Shown one piece after another: positions 54,199-63,512 of a DNA stretch of 64,000 bases. A program made the position numbers and the translations under genes. Source of the DNA: Planctomycetota bacterium. GTDB taxonomy: Bacteria > Planctomycetota > UBA1135 > GCA-002686595. Numbering within the stretch: the first letter of the stretch is position 1; every line of letters starts with the position of its first letter. The notes beneath the pieces were generated by a model that saw only the letters and a list, made by a program, of their open reading frames with translations, was not told the DNA's origin and did not search any database. The stretch is from positions 310,001 through 374,000 of the forward strand of contig DUCM01000005.1 of the NCBI GenBank assembly GCA_012959785.1, in the 5' to 3' direction.

Positions 54199-54924
54199 GT
54201 GTCAACCATCTCCCAACGCACCCTGGACCTGCGTGCGCGCTACTTCAATGAGGACCAGCACCCCTACCGGCTGCTCGAGCGGGCCATCGAAGAAAAACTG
54301 CGCCCTGACGACCTGCTCCTCGAAGTGGGCTGCGGGCGCACGGCACCGGTGCTCTCCAAGTTTCGCGGCCGCACCCGGCGCCTGGTGGGCGTGGACCCGG
54401 TGACCTTTGAACTCGCCCCAGAACTGCAGGGCGAGATCGAGTTGGTGAGCGGCGACATGGCCCACACCACCCTCGAGTCCGCTTCGGTGGACCTCGCCAT
54501 CTCGCGCGCGCTCATGGAACATGTGCGCGACCCGGGCCGCGCCCTGGAGGAAATGCAACGCGTCCTCAAGGCCGGCGGGCACTACATTTTCCTGGCCCCC
54601 AACCTTGGCGACTACGGTTCGATTCTGGCCTGGCTGACCCCCAACCGTTTCCACGCGGACATCGTCAAGCGCGTTGAGGGCCGCGAACTCGAGGACACTT
54701 TCCCGGCCTTCTTCCGCTGCAACACCCGCGGCACCATCGAGCGGCTGTGCGAATCTAGCGGGCTCGTACTCGAGAGCTGCGAATACTTGGGTCAGTACCC
54801 CGCCTACCTGCAATTCAACGCGGCCCTGTTCCTGCTGGGTACGGGCTACGAGAAACTCATCAGCCGTTTCCACGCCCTGCGCTTCTTGCGCGGCTGGCTC
54901 CTGGTGGTGCTGCGCAAGCCCTGA
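54199..54924 (+). CDS. SAM-dependent methyltransferase
   Basis: 241 residues from a GTG. Class I motif I DDLLLEVGCGRTAPV, then LVGVDPVTFELAPEL, LVSGDMAHT, VDLAISRALMEHVRDPGRALEEMQRVLKAGGHYIFLAPN, as in ubiquinone/menaquinone-type methyltransferases (Methyltransf_11/25). The C-terminal part (ALFLLGTGYEKLISRFHALRFLRGWLLVVL) is hydrophobic, suggesting a membrane-associated or lipid/glycan substrate. Adjacent genes give no clear hint. Confidence 0.82.
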   Translation: MSTISQRTLDLRARYFNEDQHPYRLLERAIEEKLRPDDLLLEVGCGRTAPVLSKFRGRTRRLVGVDPVTFELAPELQGEIELVSGDMAHTTLESASVDLAISRALMEHVRDPGRALEEMQRVLKAGGHYIFLAPNLGDYGSILAWLTPNRFHADIVKRVEGRELEDTFPAFFRCNTRGTIERLCESSGLVLESCEYLGQYPAYLQFNAALFLLGTGYEKLISRFHALRFLRGWLLVVLRKP

Positions 54925-54927
54925 CGC

Positions 54928-57855
54928 CTAGCCGTCGCCTTGCAGGCGCTGCTCGAGGGCGCGCCACTCGTCCAACTCGCCGCCCTTACTGCGGCTGGCG
55001 TCAAGTTTTTCGCGAGCCTCCCCAAGGCGGCCCAGTTCTGCAAGGCAACGCCCTTCGGCCAGGGTTAGCCTGGTGCGCTCCTCGCCCGTGGGCGTCTCGT
55101 CGCTGTCGAGCTTTGCGGGCACGAGCAAGGCCACGGTGTACTCCCTTAGAGCCTCTTCCCAAAGACCCTGAGCTTCGAGGGCCGCGCCCCACTGAATGTG
55201 CAGGGAGGACGAGAAGGGATCGACCTGATTGGCGTGCCGGAGATGGCCCGCCGCTTCCGGCCAGCGCTCGTTGAGCGCGTGCCAGTCGGCCACCTGTCGA
55301 CGCCAGGCGAGATCGCCCGCGTCGTGTGCCAGCCAACGCTCGGCGGCGGCCATGCCCTCGTCGTCGCGGTCTGCGTCGAGGTACAGCGCGGCGAGCCGGA
55401 GTTCGGCGCAGAGGTCCTTGTCCGAGAAGCCCGGGAAGGCCCTCTCGGCCGCCAGGAGTTGCTCCTCCGCCTCGGCCACTTGCCCCTCTGAAAGCAGCAG
55501 TGCCCCCAAGGTCACCCGCGCCCTGAAGTCCTCGCCTCCGGCAGCCAAACCGGCGGCGGTGAATTTGCGTGCCTCTTGGTGTTCGCCCGCTGCGAGGGCC
55601 ATTTCGCCCCGCAGGAAAAGTGCCCGGGGTGGATCCTCGCCAGCCCGCCGCACCTGGCGCAGGGCTTCAGTGGCGTCCACATCGCGGCCCTGCTGCCAGT
55701 TCCCATAGGCCCGCGTGCACCAATCCCGTTGCCAGTCCGCACGCTCCGCTCGAGCGGATTCGGGAGGCAACTCGGCGGGCATGGAGATCGCCAACCGCAA
55801 GAGTTGCCTGCGACTCCAACGCGGCTCGAGGGAGAGCGGTGCGAGGGTGCGATCGATGAAGGCCAAGAGCTCTGCGTCGAGTTCCTCGGGAGTTAGCCCA
55901 AACACATCCAACAAAGCCTGGTCGAGGTCAAGGCCAGCGTCAAACGCCTCTAGCAGCCGAATCATGGGGGTGAAGCCGTAACGCTCGATGAGCATCTGGC
56001 AGGTCAAGCCACCCTGGTAATAGCCGAAGATAATGCGCGGCCCGCGAAAGGCTGCGTTCAAGTCGCGCACGGGGATGATCTCGTTGTTGGCCCGGGCGTC
56101 GATCAAGTCGCGGCGCATGTTGCGATCCCAAGCCGGGTTTGCGGTCTTCTCCTCCCAGGTGGCAAGGCCCTCGGTGATCCAACGCGGGCAGCGGTTGTGC
56201 GACAGCCCCAGGTGGATCACATGGGTGAACTCGTGGAAGGAAGTGCGCGCCCAGGAGAACGAACCGCGCATCTCCGAGAGGGGCGAGAGCGCGGTCACCA
56301 CCGGCCCAAAGCACACACCCAGGGCCGGAAAGCCCCCGAAGCCCGTCGAACGCACGGAAAAGTCCTCGTGCCTGCGAAAGACCTCGATGTGGCATGGCTC
56401 GGGGGTGAAGCCGTAGCGCCCACTGAGTTCCTCGCGGGCTTCGCGATAGAAGGGTTCGAGGTAGACCTGCAAGACCGCCGCGGATTCGGGCAGCATGGAG
56501 AAAGACAGCTCGCCAAAATCAAGCTGGGTGTAGTTCTTCTCCAAGCGCTCGAGCACCAGGGTCATGTTTTTGCGCCAGGCGTCCTGGCGCAATCCACCCT
56601 CGGCTTTCGAGCGCCGCAGAGCAACGAGGGCACCGGGCTCGTCGCCGGTGTTGGCTAGCGCCCGACCAAGCAGTGTCCAGGCCAGGTAGTCCGAACTGTC
56701 GCGGCCCACGGCAGCCTCGAGGAAGGGCCGGGCTTCGCCAAAGCGGTAGAGCAGGATCAGGTGTTCCCCCAACACCCGTTCGGGAGCGCTGTCCCCTGGT
56801 TTCTCGCGCAAGAGCTGGGCCAGAATCTCGCGGCAGCGTGCTTTTTCGTGTTGCACCCACGCCAGAGCCGCCCGCAGGCTGCGCACATCGCGGCGCTCTG
56901 GCGCCAGACTCTCCGCCCGCCCGAGCGCCGCCCGCACGGCGGGCAACTTGCCCACGCTCAAGTGACTGGAGATGGCCGCCACCTGGGCGTCGATGGAGTC
57001 GGGCCGCGCCTTCAGGGCACGCTCCAGAAACTCCTGTGCCGAGCGATTGCGGCGGTGGTAGTTGGTGCGGTGGATCTCGAAGAGCCCCAGGAGCGCCGCC
57101 TCGTGGTGGGGATTGAGGGCCAGGGCGGCGTCGAAGAGTCCCGCTGCCGAGCGCGAGGCTCCCTCGGCAACTTCGCGGTCGGCTTCGAAGTAGAGCGAGC
57201 CGAGTTCCGCCAACACATCGGCTTGTTCGCCCTCGCCCTCGCGCGCCAAACGGTCGGCGGCCACGAGGGCGCGCCCCGCGTCCTCGACGCTGCCCAGAGC
57301 CCTCAGGCAGCGGGCCCGCGCCAGGTGCTCGCGCCAATCCCTGGCGCCCGTGCCCCGCGCGCCCAAGCGCCAGAGACTTGGAGCTCCGCCTGGGTCGCCG
57401 CCCGCTGCGCTCACGCGGCCCGCGAGCCAGGCGTGACGCGCGTCTTCGCCGGGGTCGAGGTGCTCCTCGAACTCGGCCAGGGCTTCCCCGGCTTCCACCA
57501 CGCGGCCCAATTCGAGCAGCAGTTCCACCAAGGTTGCGCCAGCCAGGATTTGTAATTCAGCGCCCTCGGCATCGGCCAGGGCCCGCCTGGCGTGGCGCTC
57601 GGCCGCCTTCCAATCGGCCTCGTCGAAGAGTACTTGGGCCAGGAGAGCCCGGCTGTTCGCGTCCTCGGGTTCGTCGCGCAGGTGAGCACCGAGGAGTTGC
57701 CGGGCAGCGGCATAATTGCCCCTGCGTCTGAGGCGCCGGGCTTCGCCGCGCTCCTCCTCGAGAATTTCGAGCAGGCCATCGTCTTGCGGAATCGCAGGCG
57801 CGCCGGCGTATCCGGGAGCGAGCAGCAGGAGGCAGAGGAGGAAGATGCGGTTCAC
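54928..57855 (-). CDS. TPR protein with gluzincin-type metallopeptidase domain
   Basis: 975 residues with a signal peptide (FLLCLLLLAPGYAGA). Residues about 30-430 are TPR units (LRRRGNYAAARQLLGAHLRDEPEDANSRALLAQVL). A peptidase MA-type domain is inserted: HEFTH at 541-545 with the third ligand in TEGLATWEE (Glu562). TPR units resume to the C-terminus. The domain order TPR-peptidase-TPR is common in planctomycete-type genomes. The substrate is unknown. It converges with the methyltransferase gene (3 bp apart) and is divergent from the amidase. Confidence 0.82.
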   Translation of the reverse strand: MNRIFLLCLLLLAPGYAGAPAIPQDDGLLEILEEERGEARRLRRRGNYAAARQLLGAHLRDEPEDANSRALLAQVLFDEADWKAAERHARRALADAEGAELQILAGATLVELLLELGRVVEAGEALAEFEEHLDPGEDARHAWLAGRVSAAGGDPGGAPSLWRLGARGTGARDWREHLARARCLRALGSVEDAGRALVAADRLAREGEGEQADVLAELGSLYFEADREVAEGASRSAAGLFDAALALNPHHEAALLGLFEIHRTNYHRRNRSAQEFLERALKARPDSIDAQVAAISSHLSVGKLPAVRAALGRAESLAPERRDVRSLRAALAWVQHEKARCREILAQLLREKPGDSAPERVLGEHLILLYRFGEARPFLEAAVGRDSSDYLAWTLLGRALANTGDEPGALVALRRSKAEGGLRQDAWRKNMTLVLERLEKNYTQLDFGELSFSMLPESAAVLQVYLEPFYREAREELSGRYGFTPEPCHIEVFRRHEDFSVRSTGFGGFPALGVCFGPVVTALSPLSEMRGSFSWARTSFHEFTHVIHLGLSHNRCPRWITEGLATWEEKTANPAWDRNMRRDLIDARANNEIIPVRDLNAAFRGPRIIFGYYQGGLTCQMLIERYGFTPMIRLLEAFDAGLDLDQALLDVFGLTPEELDAELLAFIDRTLAPLSLEPRWSRRQLLRLAISMPAELPPESARAERADWQRDWCTRAYGNWQQGRDVDATEALRQVRRAGEDPPRALFLRGEMALAAGEHQEARKFTAAGLAAGGEDFRARVTLGALLLSEGQVAEAEEQLLAAERAFPGFSDKDLCAELRLAALYLDADRDDEGMAAAERWLAHDAGDLAWRRQVADWHALNERWPEAAGHLRHANQVDPFSSSLHIQWGAALEAQGLWEEALREYTVALLVPAKLDSDETPTGEERTRLTLAEGRCLAELGRLGEAREKLDASRSKGGELDEWRALEQRLQGDG

Positions 57856-58061
57856 GGGGGCTACGGGCGGAAGGGGTGGGAGCCTGCGATGCTACGGTCC
57901 GCAGGCCCCGATGCTATACGGTCCACGGGGAGGATCGGGAGAGGAGAGTCGCGGAAGAGCCGGAGGTCTCGCTTGAGCCTTGCTACCACCCTGTCGATGG
58001 AGTAAGCCAGGACCCCATGCAGGATATAAACGAGGGCAGGCCAGTCAGAATGAGGCCACCT

Positions 58062-59114
58062 ATGGAGAAGCCGGCGCGCGTACTGCTGGCCCTGGCGTGC
58101 TGTTGCGTGCTGCTGGCAGGCTGCGCGGCGCCCCCCAAGGGACCCGCAGCCGCAAACCCCGGCGCACCGGCCTGGTTGGGCGCTCCCCCGGGTTGGGGCC
58201 GACTGGAATGGATCGAATCCTGGCTGGCAGGTGCGGCGGCGGGCTTTTCCGACTACTGGCAGGTGCAGGGCCACCTGGCCCTGGCCGAAGGTCGTCTGGC
58301 CTATGCGGGAAATGACGCCACGGCGCTCCAACGGCGTGCCCGCAGCCGATCGGCCCGGATCGGCTTTCAAACCGTTCTCGAACATCCCGGCGCGAGCGAC
58401 GACCAACTCCTGCAGGCCCGCCACGGCCTCAAGGCGTTGGCGCTGTTCAGCCCCCCTGCTGACTCTCAGACCGGCGGCGAGGTCACAGCCTCGAACGCCA
58501 GCTACCTGCCGCGCTCGAGTTGGCGCGCTTCAAGGCCGGCGCCCAGTCGCTTGACCCGCAACTCTGGACCCTACACGCGCATCACCGTGCACCACACGGC
58601 GGACGTTCCCGGCGCGCTCTTCAACGGCAGCTTCTCCGACTCCACGTCCACCGTCCGACGCGTCCAGGGCGAACACATGGACGGTCGCGGCTACGGCGAC
58701 ATCGGCTACCACTTCATGATCGACGCAGCGGGCCGCTGTTTTGCAGGTCGCGATCTCGTCTACCAGGGAGCCCACGCTGGCGGCGTGCGCAACCGTCAAA
58801 ACATCGGCGTGTGCCTCTTGGGCAACTTCGAACACGGTCGGCCCTCGCCGCGGGCCTTGGCAGCCCTCGACAAAATCCTGGCCGAGTTGCGCGGCCGACA
58901 CCGCATCCCGCGCAAGGGCGTCGTCTGCCACCGCGAACTCAAGTCCACGGTCTGCCCCGGCGCCCATCTGGCCGCTTGGACTCGGCGCTACCGCCGCGCC
59001 GGCCCCAAGTTGGCCAATCTGACCGGCGGCCAGGTGCGCCTGCAAACCGCTTCGGGCTCGGCCCGCGGCAATGCAGGGCGCGCGCTCTCGCTCGATCCAA
59101 CGAGCGTTCGTTAG
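58062..59114 (+). CDS. N-acetylmuramoyl-L-alanine amidase, lipoprotein
   Basis: 350 residues. Lipoprotein signal VLLAGC (Cys21). A linker of about 140 residues precedes the amidase_2/PGRP domain: ITVHHTAD (zinc His), GYGDIGYHFMIDAAGRCFAGRD, NIGVCLLGNFE, CHRELKSTVCPG (zinc His and Cys). It cleaves the peptide-sugar bond in peptidoglycan. The start at 58062 has GAGG six bases upstream; ATGs at 58050 and 58017 are alternatives. A TGCTATACG -10-like site is at about 57911. uppP, a cell-wall precursor gene, is next but convergent. Confidence 0.85.
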   Translation: MEKPARVLLALACCCVLLAGCAAPPKGPAAANPGAPAWLGAPPGWGRLEWIESWLAGAAAGFSDYWQVQGHLALAEGRLAYAGNDATALQRRARSRSARIGFQTVLEHPGASDDQLLQARHGLKALALFSPPADSQTGGEVTASNASYLPRSSWRASRPAPSRLTRNSGPYTRITVHHTADVPGALFNGSFSDSTSTVRRVQGEHMDGRGYGDIGYHFMIDAAGRCFAGRDLVYQGAHAGGVRNRQNIGVCLLGNFEHGRPSPRALAALDKILAELRGRHRIPRKGVVCHRELKSTVCPGAHLAAWTRRYRRAGPKLANLTGGQVRLQTASGSARGNAGRALSLDPTSVR

Positions 59115-59121
59115 CGCGCGC

Positions 59122-59940
59122 TCACAGGACGCCCTGTACCAAGAGCGCCGCCACCACCAGAGCCAGGGCTATTCGGTACCAGCCGAAGATCTGCAAGCCA
59201 TGTTCCGAGAGCCAGCTCACCATCAGGCGCACAGACACCACCGCAGCCGCCCAGGCCGCCAGGGTGCCGAGGACGAGCGCTAGAGGGCCGTAGCTCTGCA
59301 TCATCTGGGGTCCAGCATCGAAGCCCTTGTAAGCCGTGGCGGCAAGCAGGGTCACGACTCCCAGCAGAAAGGAGAATTCCACCGCGGCGGAGAGCGAGAG
59401 GCCCACGAGAAGTCCCCCTACGATGGTCACGAGGCTGCGGCTCGTTCCCGGCCAGAGGGCCAGGCACTGGCAGAGGCCGATGACAAGGGCGCCGCGCAGG
59501 CCCAGCTCCACCAGACTCGCGCCGCTCTCGGATCCCCGTCCCCGCTGCCAGCGGGCCACGGCCAGGATCCCAAGGCCCCCCACCAGCCAGGCGCCCACCA
59601 CGGGGGGCAAGCCAAAGAGCAAATCGTCGATGGCGTCCGCCGCCAGGAGTCCCACGCAAGCCGCGGGCAAGAAAGCCACCACCACAGCCAGGGCCAGGCG
59701 CGCGCCGTCGGCATCGCGGCCCATGATGCCGCGCAACATCTCTCGCAGGCGACCGGCGTAAAGCCCAAGGACGGCCACGATGGCACCGGCCTGGATGCAG
59801 ATCGCGTAGGCGTTGGCCGCCCCACCTTCCTCGATGCCGAGGGCGCGTTGGGCCAGGATCAAATGACCGGTGGAACTCACGGGAAGGTATTCGGTGAATC
59901 CCTCTACCACACCCAAAAACACAGCTTGCCACCATTCCAT
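59122..59940 (-). CDS. uppP: Undecaprenyl-diphosphatase
   Basis: 272 residues, about eight membrane helices. Active-site motifs VVEGFTEYLPVSSTGHLILA and LWPGTSRSLVTIVGG are diagnostic of UppP/BacA. It recycles undecaprenyl pyrophosphate, the carrier for peptidoglycan and for the polysaccharide made elsewhere in this window. The ATG at 59940 has GAGGA upstream. It follows ald after 16 bp. Confidence 0.95.
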   Translation of the reverse strand: MEWWQAVFLGVVEGFTEYLPVSSTGHLILAQRALGIEEGGAANAYAICIQAGAIVAVLGLYAGRLREMLRGIMGRDADGARLALAVVVAFLPAACVGLLAADAIDDLLFGLPPVVGAWLVGGLGILAVARWQRGRGSESGASLVELGLRGALVIGLCQCLALWPGTSRSLVTIVGGLLVGLSLSAAVEFSFLLGVVTLLAATAYKGFDAGPQMMQSYGPLALVLGTLAAWAAAVVSVRLMVSWLSEHGLQIFGWYRIALALVVAALLVQGVL

Positions 59941-59956
59941 GGAAGTCCTCGGTGCC

Positions 59957-61078
59957 TCAGTCGATGAGGCTTGCGGCTTCCGCGGCGGGCGTCCAATCCA
60001 TCTCAAATGCGCTTGCCACGGGCTCGCAGGTGAGCTTGCCGGCCACGGTGTTGGCCGCGCTCGAAAGCGCCGAGCTGTTCAAAATCGCGCCGCGAGGGCC
60101 GAGCCCAGCGAGCTCCAAGGTGTAGGGCAGGGTCGCGTTGCAGAGGGCGAAGGTGCTCGTGCGGGGCACGGCGCCGGGCATATTGGCCACGCAGTAGTGC
60201 AGTACGCCGTCCACCACAAAGGTCGGATCGGCGTGGGTCGTGGGCTTGCAGGTCTCAATGCAGCCGCCCTGGTCCACGGCCACATCCACAATCACCGAGC
60301 CCTTTTTCATGAGCGCCAGGTCCTCGCGGCGGATCAACTTGGGTGCGGCGGCGCCGGGGATCAACACCGCGCCGATGACGAGATCCACCTCGGACAGAAG
60401 TTCACAGAGAGCATGGCGACTCGAGTATTGGGTGGTGCAGTTGGGCGGCAGCATCTCGTCGAGGTAGCGCATACGGTCGAGGGAGACATCGAGGATGGTC
60501 ACATCGGCGCCGAGGCCCGCGGCCATGCGCGCCGCCTGGGTGCCCACCACTCCCCCGCCGAGAATCAAGACTCGCGCCGGTCGCACACCGGGCACACCAC
60601 CGAGCAAGGCTCCCAAACCGCCGTTGTGTCTTTCGAGGCAATGGGCACCGGCCTGGATCGACATGCGCCCGGCGACTTCGCTCATGGGAGTCAGGAGCGG
60701 CAACTGTCCTGCAACCTCGAGAGTTTCGTAGGCGAAGCAATGGGCTCTTGAGCTCATCATGGCTTCAGTCAACTCGCGGTCCGCTGCGAGGTGAAAGTAG
60801 GTGAAAAGAGTCTGCCCGGCACGGATCATGGGCCACTCCACTGCCAGGGGTTCCTTGACCTTGAGGATCAGGTCACTGCCACCGAAGACCTCAGCCGCGT
60901 CTGCGCCGATCTGCGCCCCGGCCGCGGTGTAATCGGCATCGGATTGCCCACTGCCCACCCCGGCCATGGTCTCCACCAGCACCTGATGGCCGGCGGCCGT
61001 GAGGCTATCCGCCCCCGCGGGGGTCAGAGCAACACGGTTCTCGTGAACCTTGATTTCTTTGGCAACACCTATCTTCAA
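59957..61078 (-). CDS. ald: Alanine dehydrogenase
   Basis: 373 residues from a TTG at 61078, preceded by AGAGGA. Family members begin exactly here ([22 protein letters not shown]). An ATG at 61138 would add 20 residues. Further signatures: [18 protein letters not shown], the NAD-binding [17 protein letters not shown], and [22 protein letters not shown]. Interconverts alanine and pyruvate plus ammonia. Together with uppP it forms a two-gene minus-strand unit. Confidence 0.93.
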   Translation of the reverse strand: MKIGVAKEIKVHENRVALTPAGADSLTAAGHQVLVETMAGVGSGQSDADYTAAGAQIGADAAEVFGGSDLILKVKEPLAVEWPMIRAGQTLFTYFHLAADRELTEAMMSSRAHCFAYETLEVAGQLPLLTPMSEVAGRMSIQAGAHCLERHNGGLGALLGGVPGVRPARVLILGGGVVGTQAARMAAGLGADVTILDVSLDRMRYLDEMLPPNCTTQYSSRHALCELLSEVDLVIGAVLIPGAAAPKLIRREDLALMKKGSVIVDVAVDQGGCIETCKPTTHADPTFVVDGVLHYCVANMPGAVPRTSTFALCNATLPYTLELAGLGPRGAILNSSALSSAANTVAGKLTCEPVASAFEMDWTPAAEAASLID

Positions 61079-61258
61079 GGGAAGAATCCTCTGCGCGGGG
61101 TCTTGGGGAAATGCTGGGCCGGGATCGGAGGGATCCATCGAAGCCAATCCTTGCAGCTCCGGGCCTCGAGGGGCGCGAGATTCTATGCCGCGGAACACCC
61201 GGGGGAGAAGGGTAGCGCCGGAGAAAGCCCCAAGGCGCATTCCCTTCGGGTTCGGGCT

Positions 61259-61286
61259 TTGCACACAGAGCCCCGGTCCCTATGAT
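61259..61286 (+). promoter_or_regulatory. Promoter for tRNA-Val
   Basis: TTGCAC (61259-61264), a 16-bp spacer, TATGAT (61281-61286). The predicted start is about 65 bases before the tRNA, a usual leader for tRNA genes. Confidence 0.5.
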
Positions 61287-61356
61287 CTCGCGGACCTTCT
61301 GGAGCGGGCCGACAGGATATCGGGGCCCAGAAGAGACCCTGCAGCCACAAGGCACC

Positions 61357-61432
61357 GGGCGATTAGCTCAGCTGGTAGAGCGCCTCGTTGACATCGAGGA
61401 GGTCGTTGGTTCAAGTCCAATATCGCCCACCA
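61357..61432 (+). tRNA. tRNA-Val (anticodon GAC)
   Basis: Complete cloverleaf: acceptor GGGCGAT/ATCGCCC, D-stem GCTC/GAGC, anticodon stem CCTCG/CGAGG with loop TTGACAT (anticodon GAC), T-stem GTTGG/CCAAT with a TTCAAGT loop. Discriminator A and an encoded CCA follow. GAC reads GTC and GTT valine codons. Confidence 0.97.
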
Positions 61433-61434
61433 TT

Positions 61435-61478
61435 CCCCCCCTCAGGCGGTCCCCCGGAGTCCCTTGGCCCTCGGGGGG
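61435..61478. terminator. C/G-run inverted repeat after the tRNA
   Basis: Seven C (61435-61441) and six G (61473-61478) can pair, with a smaller GC hairpin between. It separates the tRNA from the convergent GH127-like gene. Weak evidence for termination. Confidence 0.3.
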
Positions 61479-61498
61479 AGAGAGCGGAAGGGCGCGCG

Positions 61499-63490
61499 CT
61501 ACTCCTCCTCCGGAGCGGGAGGTAGAGCTACTTCGGCCGTGGCGGCCAACCAGACGGCCATGGAGCCCGGGGTGCGATTGCCCCAACGGGCGTAGGGCAC
61601 GGCGCGCAGAAGTTGGGGCACGGAGGGCAGAGCTGACTCGCTGGCCGCTTCCAGAGGCACGCCAGCCTGCTCGGCATCCGTGGGCACCTGCTCGCCGTCC
61701 GCGGCGAGGGGTACAGCCCCGCGCGGCACCCGGCGCTGGCCCTGGGCCTCGATGATGTGCACGCCTCCGAGGAGCGCTCCCTCCCAACGGCATTCGAGCT
61801 TGCCCGTGGCCGGCAAGAAAGCTTGAGCAAGGGGCACGCCACAATCTTGCTCCTCGAAACAATAGATCTCCGGTCCGCGGCCCAAGGCCACGAGACCCTC
61901 GCGGGAAACTCGCCGGGGCGCAGTCACCCGCCGCGGCAGCATGGGGAACTGGATCGTGAAGGTGTCGCCCGCAATCCACTCGCGTTCGAACTCCAGCCAG
62001 GTGCCGCGGTCGTGGCCGTGGCTGACGCGCACCTCGTGGAGCACATCGTTGACGCCCAGAGTCACAGCCTCGGAACACCAACCGGGCACGCGCACGCAGA
62101 GGGTGAACGACAAGCGGCGCGCCGGCTCGAACTCCAGTTGAACGAAACCGCTCTCCGGGTAATCGGTTTCCATGACCAACTCCAGGTCTCCCCCTGCGAG
62201 GGAGATGGTTGCCGATGAAGCTATGTACTGGTTCAAGTACACGCGGTCCTCGGTGTGGGCGTAAACCAAAGTGTCCAGCGAGGCCAGACAGCGGGCCACG
62301 GCGCCCACCGAGGACAGCTCTTCGAGAATCGGCTGCCGCTGCCACTCGCCGCCGGAGACGAGGGGGTTGCGTTGCGAACAACTCGTGCCGTCGAGGCTGA
62401 GTCCCGCGATGAGTGAATTGTAAAGCACGAGTTCCACGAGGTCAGCCCCCACGGCGTGGCCGGTGGCCAGGAGCAGGCTCTGGTTCAGGTCCAAGAACCC
62501 CGCCGCCGCCGCGCTGGAACAGTAGGCCGTCTCCAACGGCAGGTCGTAGGCCGAGCCAAAGCTGCCTCTAGGGCCGCGGCTCCCCACCCCGCCGGTGATG
62601 TACATCTTGCGCCCCGCGATGTCGTCCCAGATGGTCTGGGCCGAGTCCCAGAAGTCCTCGTAACCCCGGGTGCGCGCCACCTCGGCCACGGCGCCGTAGA
62701 GCGCCAGCCCGCCCTCGGCGAAGCCCACGGCCAGGCGCTCCTCCAGAATCCGCATCTCGTCCTGCAACTCGCCGCCGTAGCGTTTCTTGCGCCGGGCGTC
62801 GCCCCGAGCCTCGATGAAGTAGAGCGCCAGGTCGGCCCAGTGTTCGTCGCCGGTGGCGTCGGCGAGTTTTACGAGGGCGCCCTCGATGGAACTGCGCCCC
62901 GGCGGATCGGCGATTTTTCCTGGACCGAATTTTCCTGCCACTTCGCGGGCCGCGGCGAGGCCGACTTCAAAGAGTCGCGCCTCTCCCGTCGTCCGCCGCC
63001 AGGCCAGTCCGGCCCGGATCAACCGTCCAGTGGAATACAACTCGAGGCTGCCCTGCAGTTCCCGGTAGCGTCGTTTGGGTCGCAGAAGCTGCATGCAGGT
63101 GTTCAGGTAACCGTCCTCGCCTTGGGCCGCGGCGATCTCCTCGATCAGCGCCGAAACCTGGGACCGGAGCCCCGGGTCGGGATGGCTGTCGAGGGTCAAG
63201 GCCGCCGCTTCGATCCAGCCATAGACCTCGCCGTCCGCCTCGGGCCGCCCGTTGTGCTGCCCCTCGGCCCCAGCCGCCACGCGGAAGTTCGCCAGGTAGC
63301 CCATCGCTTCGAGATGACTGTAGAGCGCGGGCAAGCTGCGTTGCTGCACAAGTCGCACGCGTTCCCACCAGAACTCAGGCGCCAACTGCACCTGCTCCAC
63401 GCTCTCCAACCCGTACCCCTCACCCCCCGGCGGCGCCCCCGCAGCGCTTGCCGCAAAACCCAGCCACGCGATGGCAATGAGAGTCTGCAT
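61499..63490 (-). CDS. GH127-fold (beta-L-arabinofuranosidase-like) exported protein, catalytic residues not conserved
   Basis: 663 residues with a signal peptide (LIAIAWLGFAASAAG). The (alpha/alpha) barrel region follows GH127: EFWWERVRLVQQRSLPALYSHLE, DGYLNTCMQLL, YITGGVGSRG...YDLPLETAY (about 298-323), LYNSLIAGLSLDG, and a C-terminal beta region. The acid/base and nucleophile cluster known from HypBA1 (Glu in GEAF, ETCA, CACCPPN) reads RGSF, CSSAAA and no Cys cluster here. Enzyme activity of the known type is therefore unlikely; it may bind glycans. The ATG at 63490 is 22 bp from the divergent M18 gene. Confidence 0.75.
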   Translation of the reverse strand: MQTLIAIAWLGFAASAAGAPPGGEGYGLESVEQVQLAPEFWWERVRLVQQRSLPALYSHLEAMGYLANFRVAAGAEGQHNGRPEADGEVYGWIEAAALTLDSHPDPGLRSQVSALIEEIAAAQGEDGYLNTCMQLLRPKRRYRELQGSLELYSTGRLIRAGLAWRRTTGEARLFEVGLAAAREVAGKFGPGKIADPPGRSSIEGALVKLADATGDEHWADLALYFIEARGDARRKKRYGGELQDEMRILEERLAVGFAEGGLALYGAVAEVARTRGYEDFWDSAQTIWDDIAGRKMYITGGVGSRGPRGSFGSAYDLPLETAYCSSAAAAGFLDLNQSLLLATGHAVGADLVELVLYNSLIAGLSLDGTSCSQRNPLVSGGEWQRQPILEELSSVGAVARCLASLDTLVYAHTEDRVYLNQYIASSATISLAGGDLELVMETDYPESGFVQLEFEPARRLSFTLCVRVPGWCSEAVTLGVNDVLHEVRVSHGHDRGTWLEFEREWIAGDTFTIQFPMLPRRVTAPRRVSREGLVALGRGPEIYCFEEQDCGVPLAQAFLPATGKLECRWEGALLGGVHIIEAQGQRRVPRGAVPLAADGEQVPTDAEQAGVPLEAASESALPSVPQLLRAVPYARWGNRTPGSMAVWLAATAEVALPPAPEEE

Positions 63491-63496
63491 GACCAA

Positions 63497-63506
63497 ATGC
63501 TAGCAT
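63497..63506. promoter_or_regulatory. Symmetric divergent promoter, both mRNAs apparently leaderless
   Basis: ATGCTAGCAT is a perfect palindrome. On each strand it reads as an extended -10, TGC TAGCAT. In both directions exactly six bases (CTGGCC rightward, TTGGTC leftward) separate the hexamer from an ATG (63513 plus, 63490 minus), so both start sites would fall on the A of the start codon. Confidence 0.55.
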
Positions 63507-63512
63507 CTGGCC

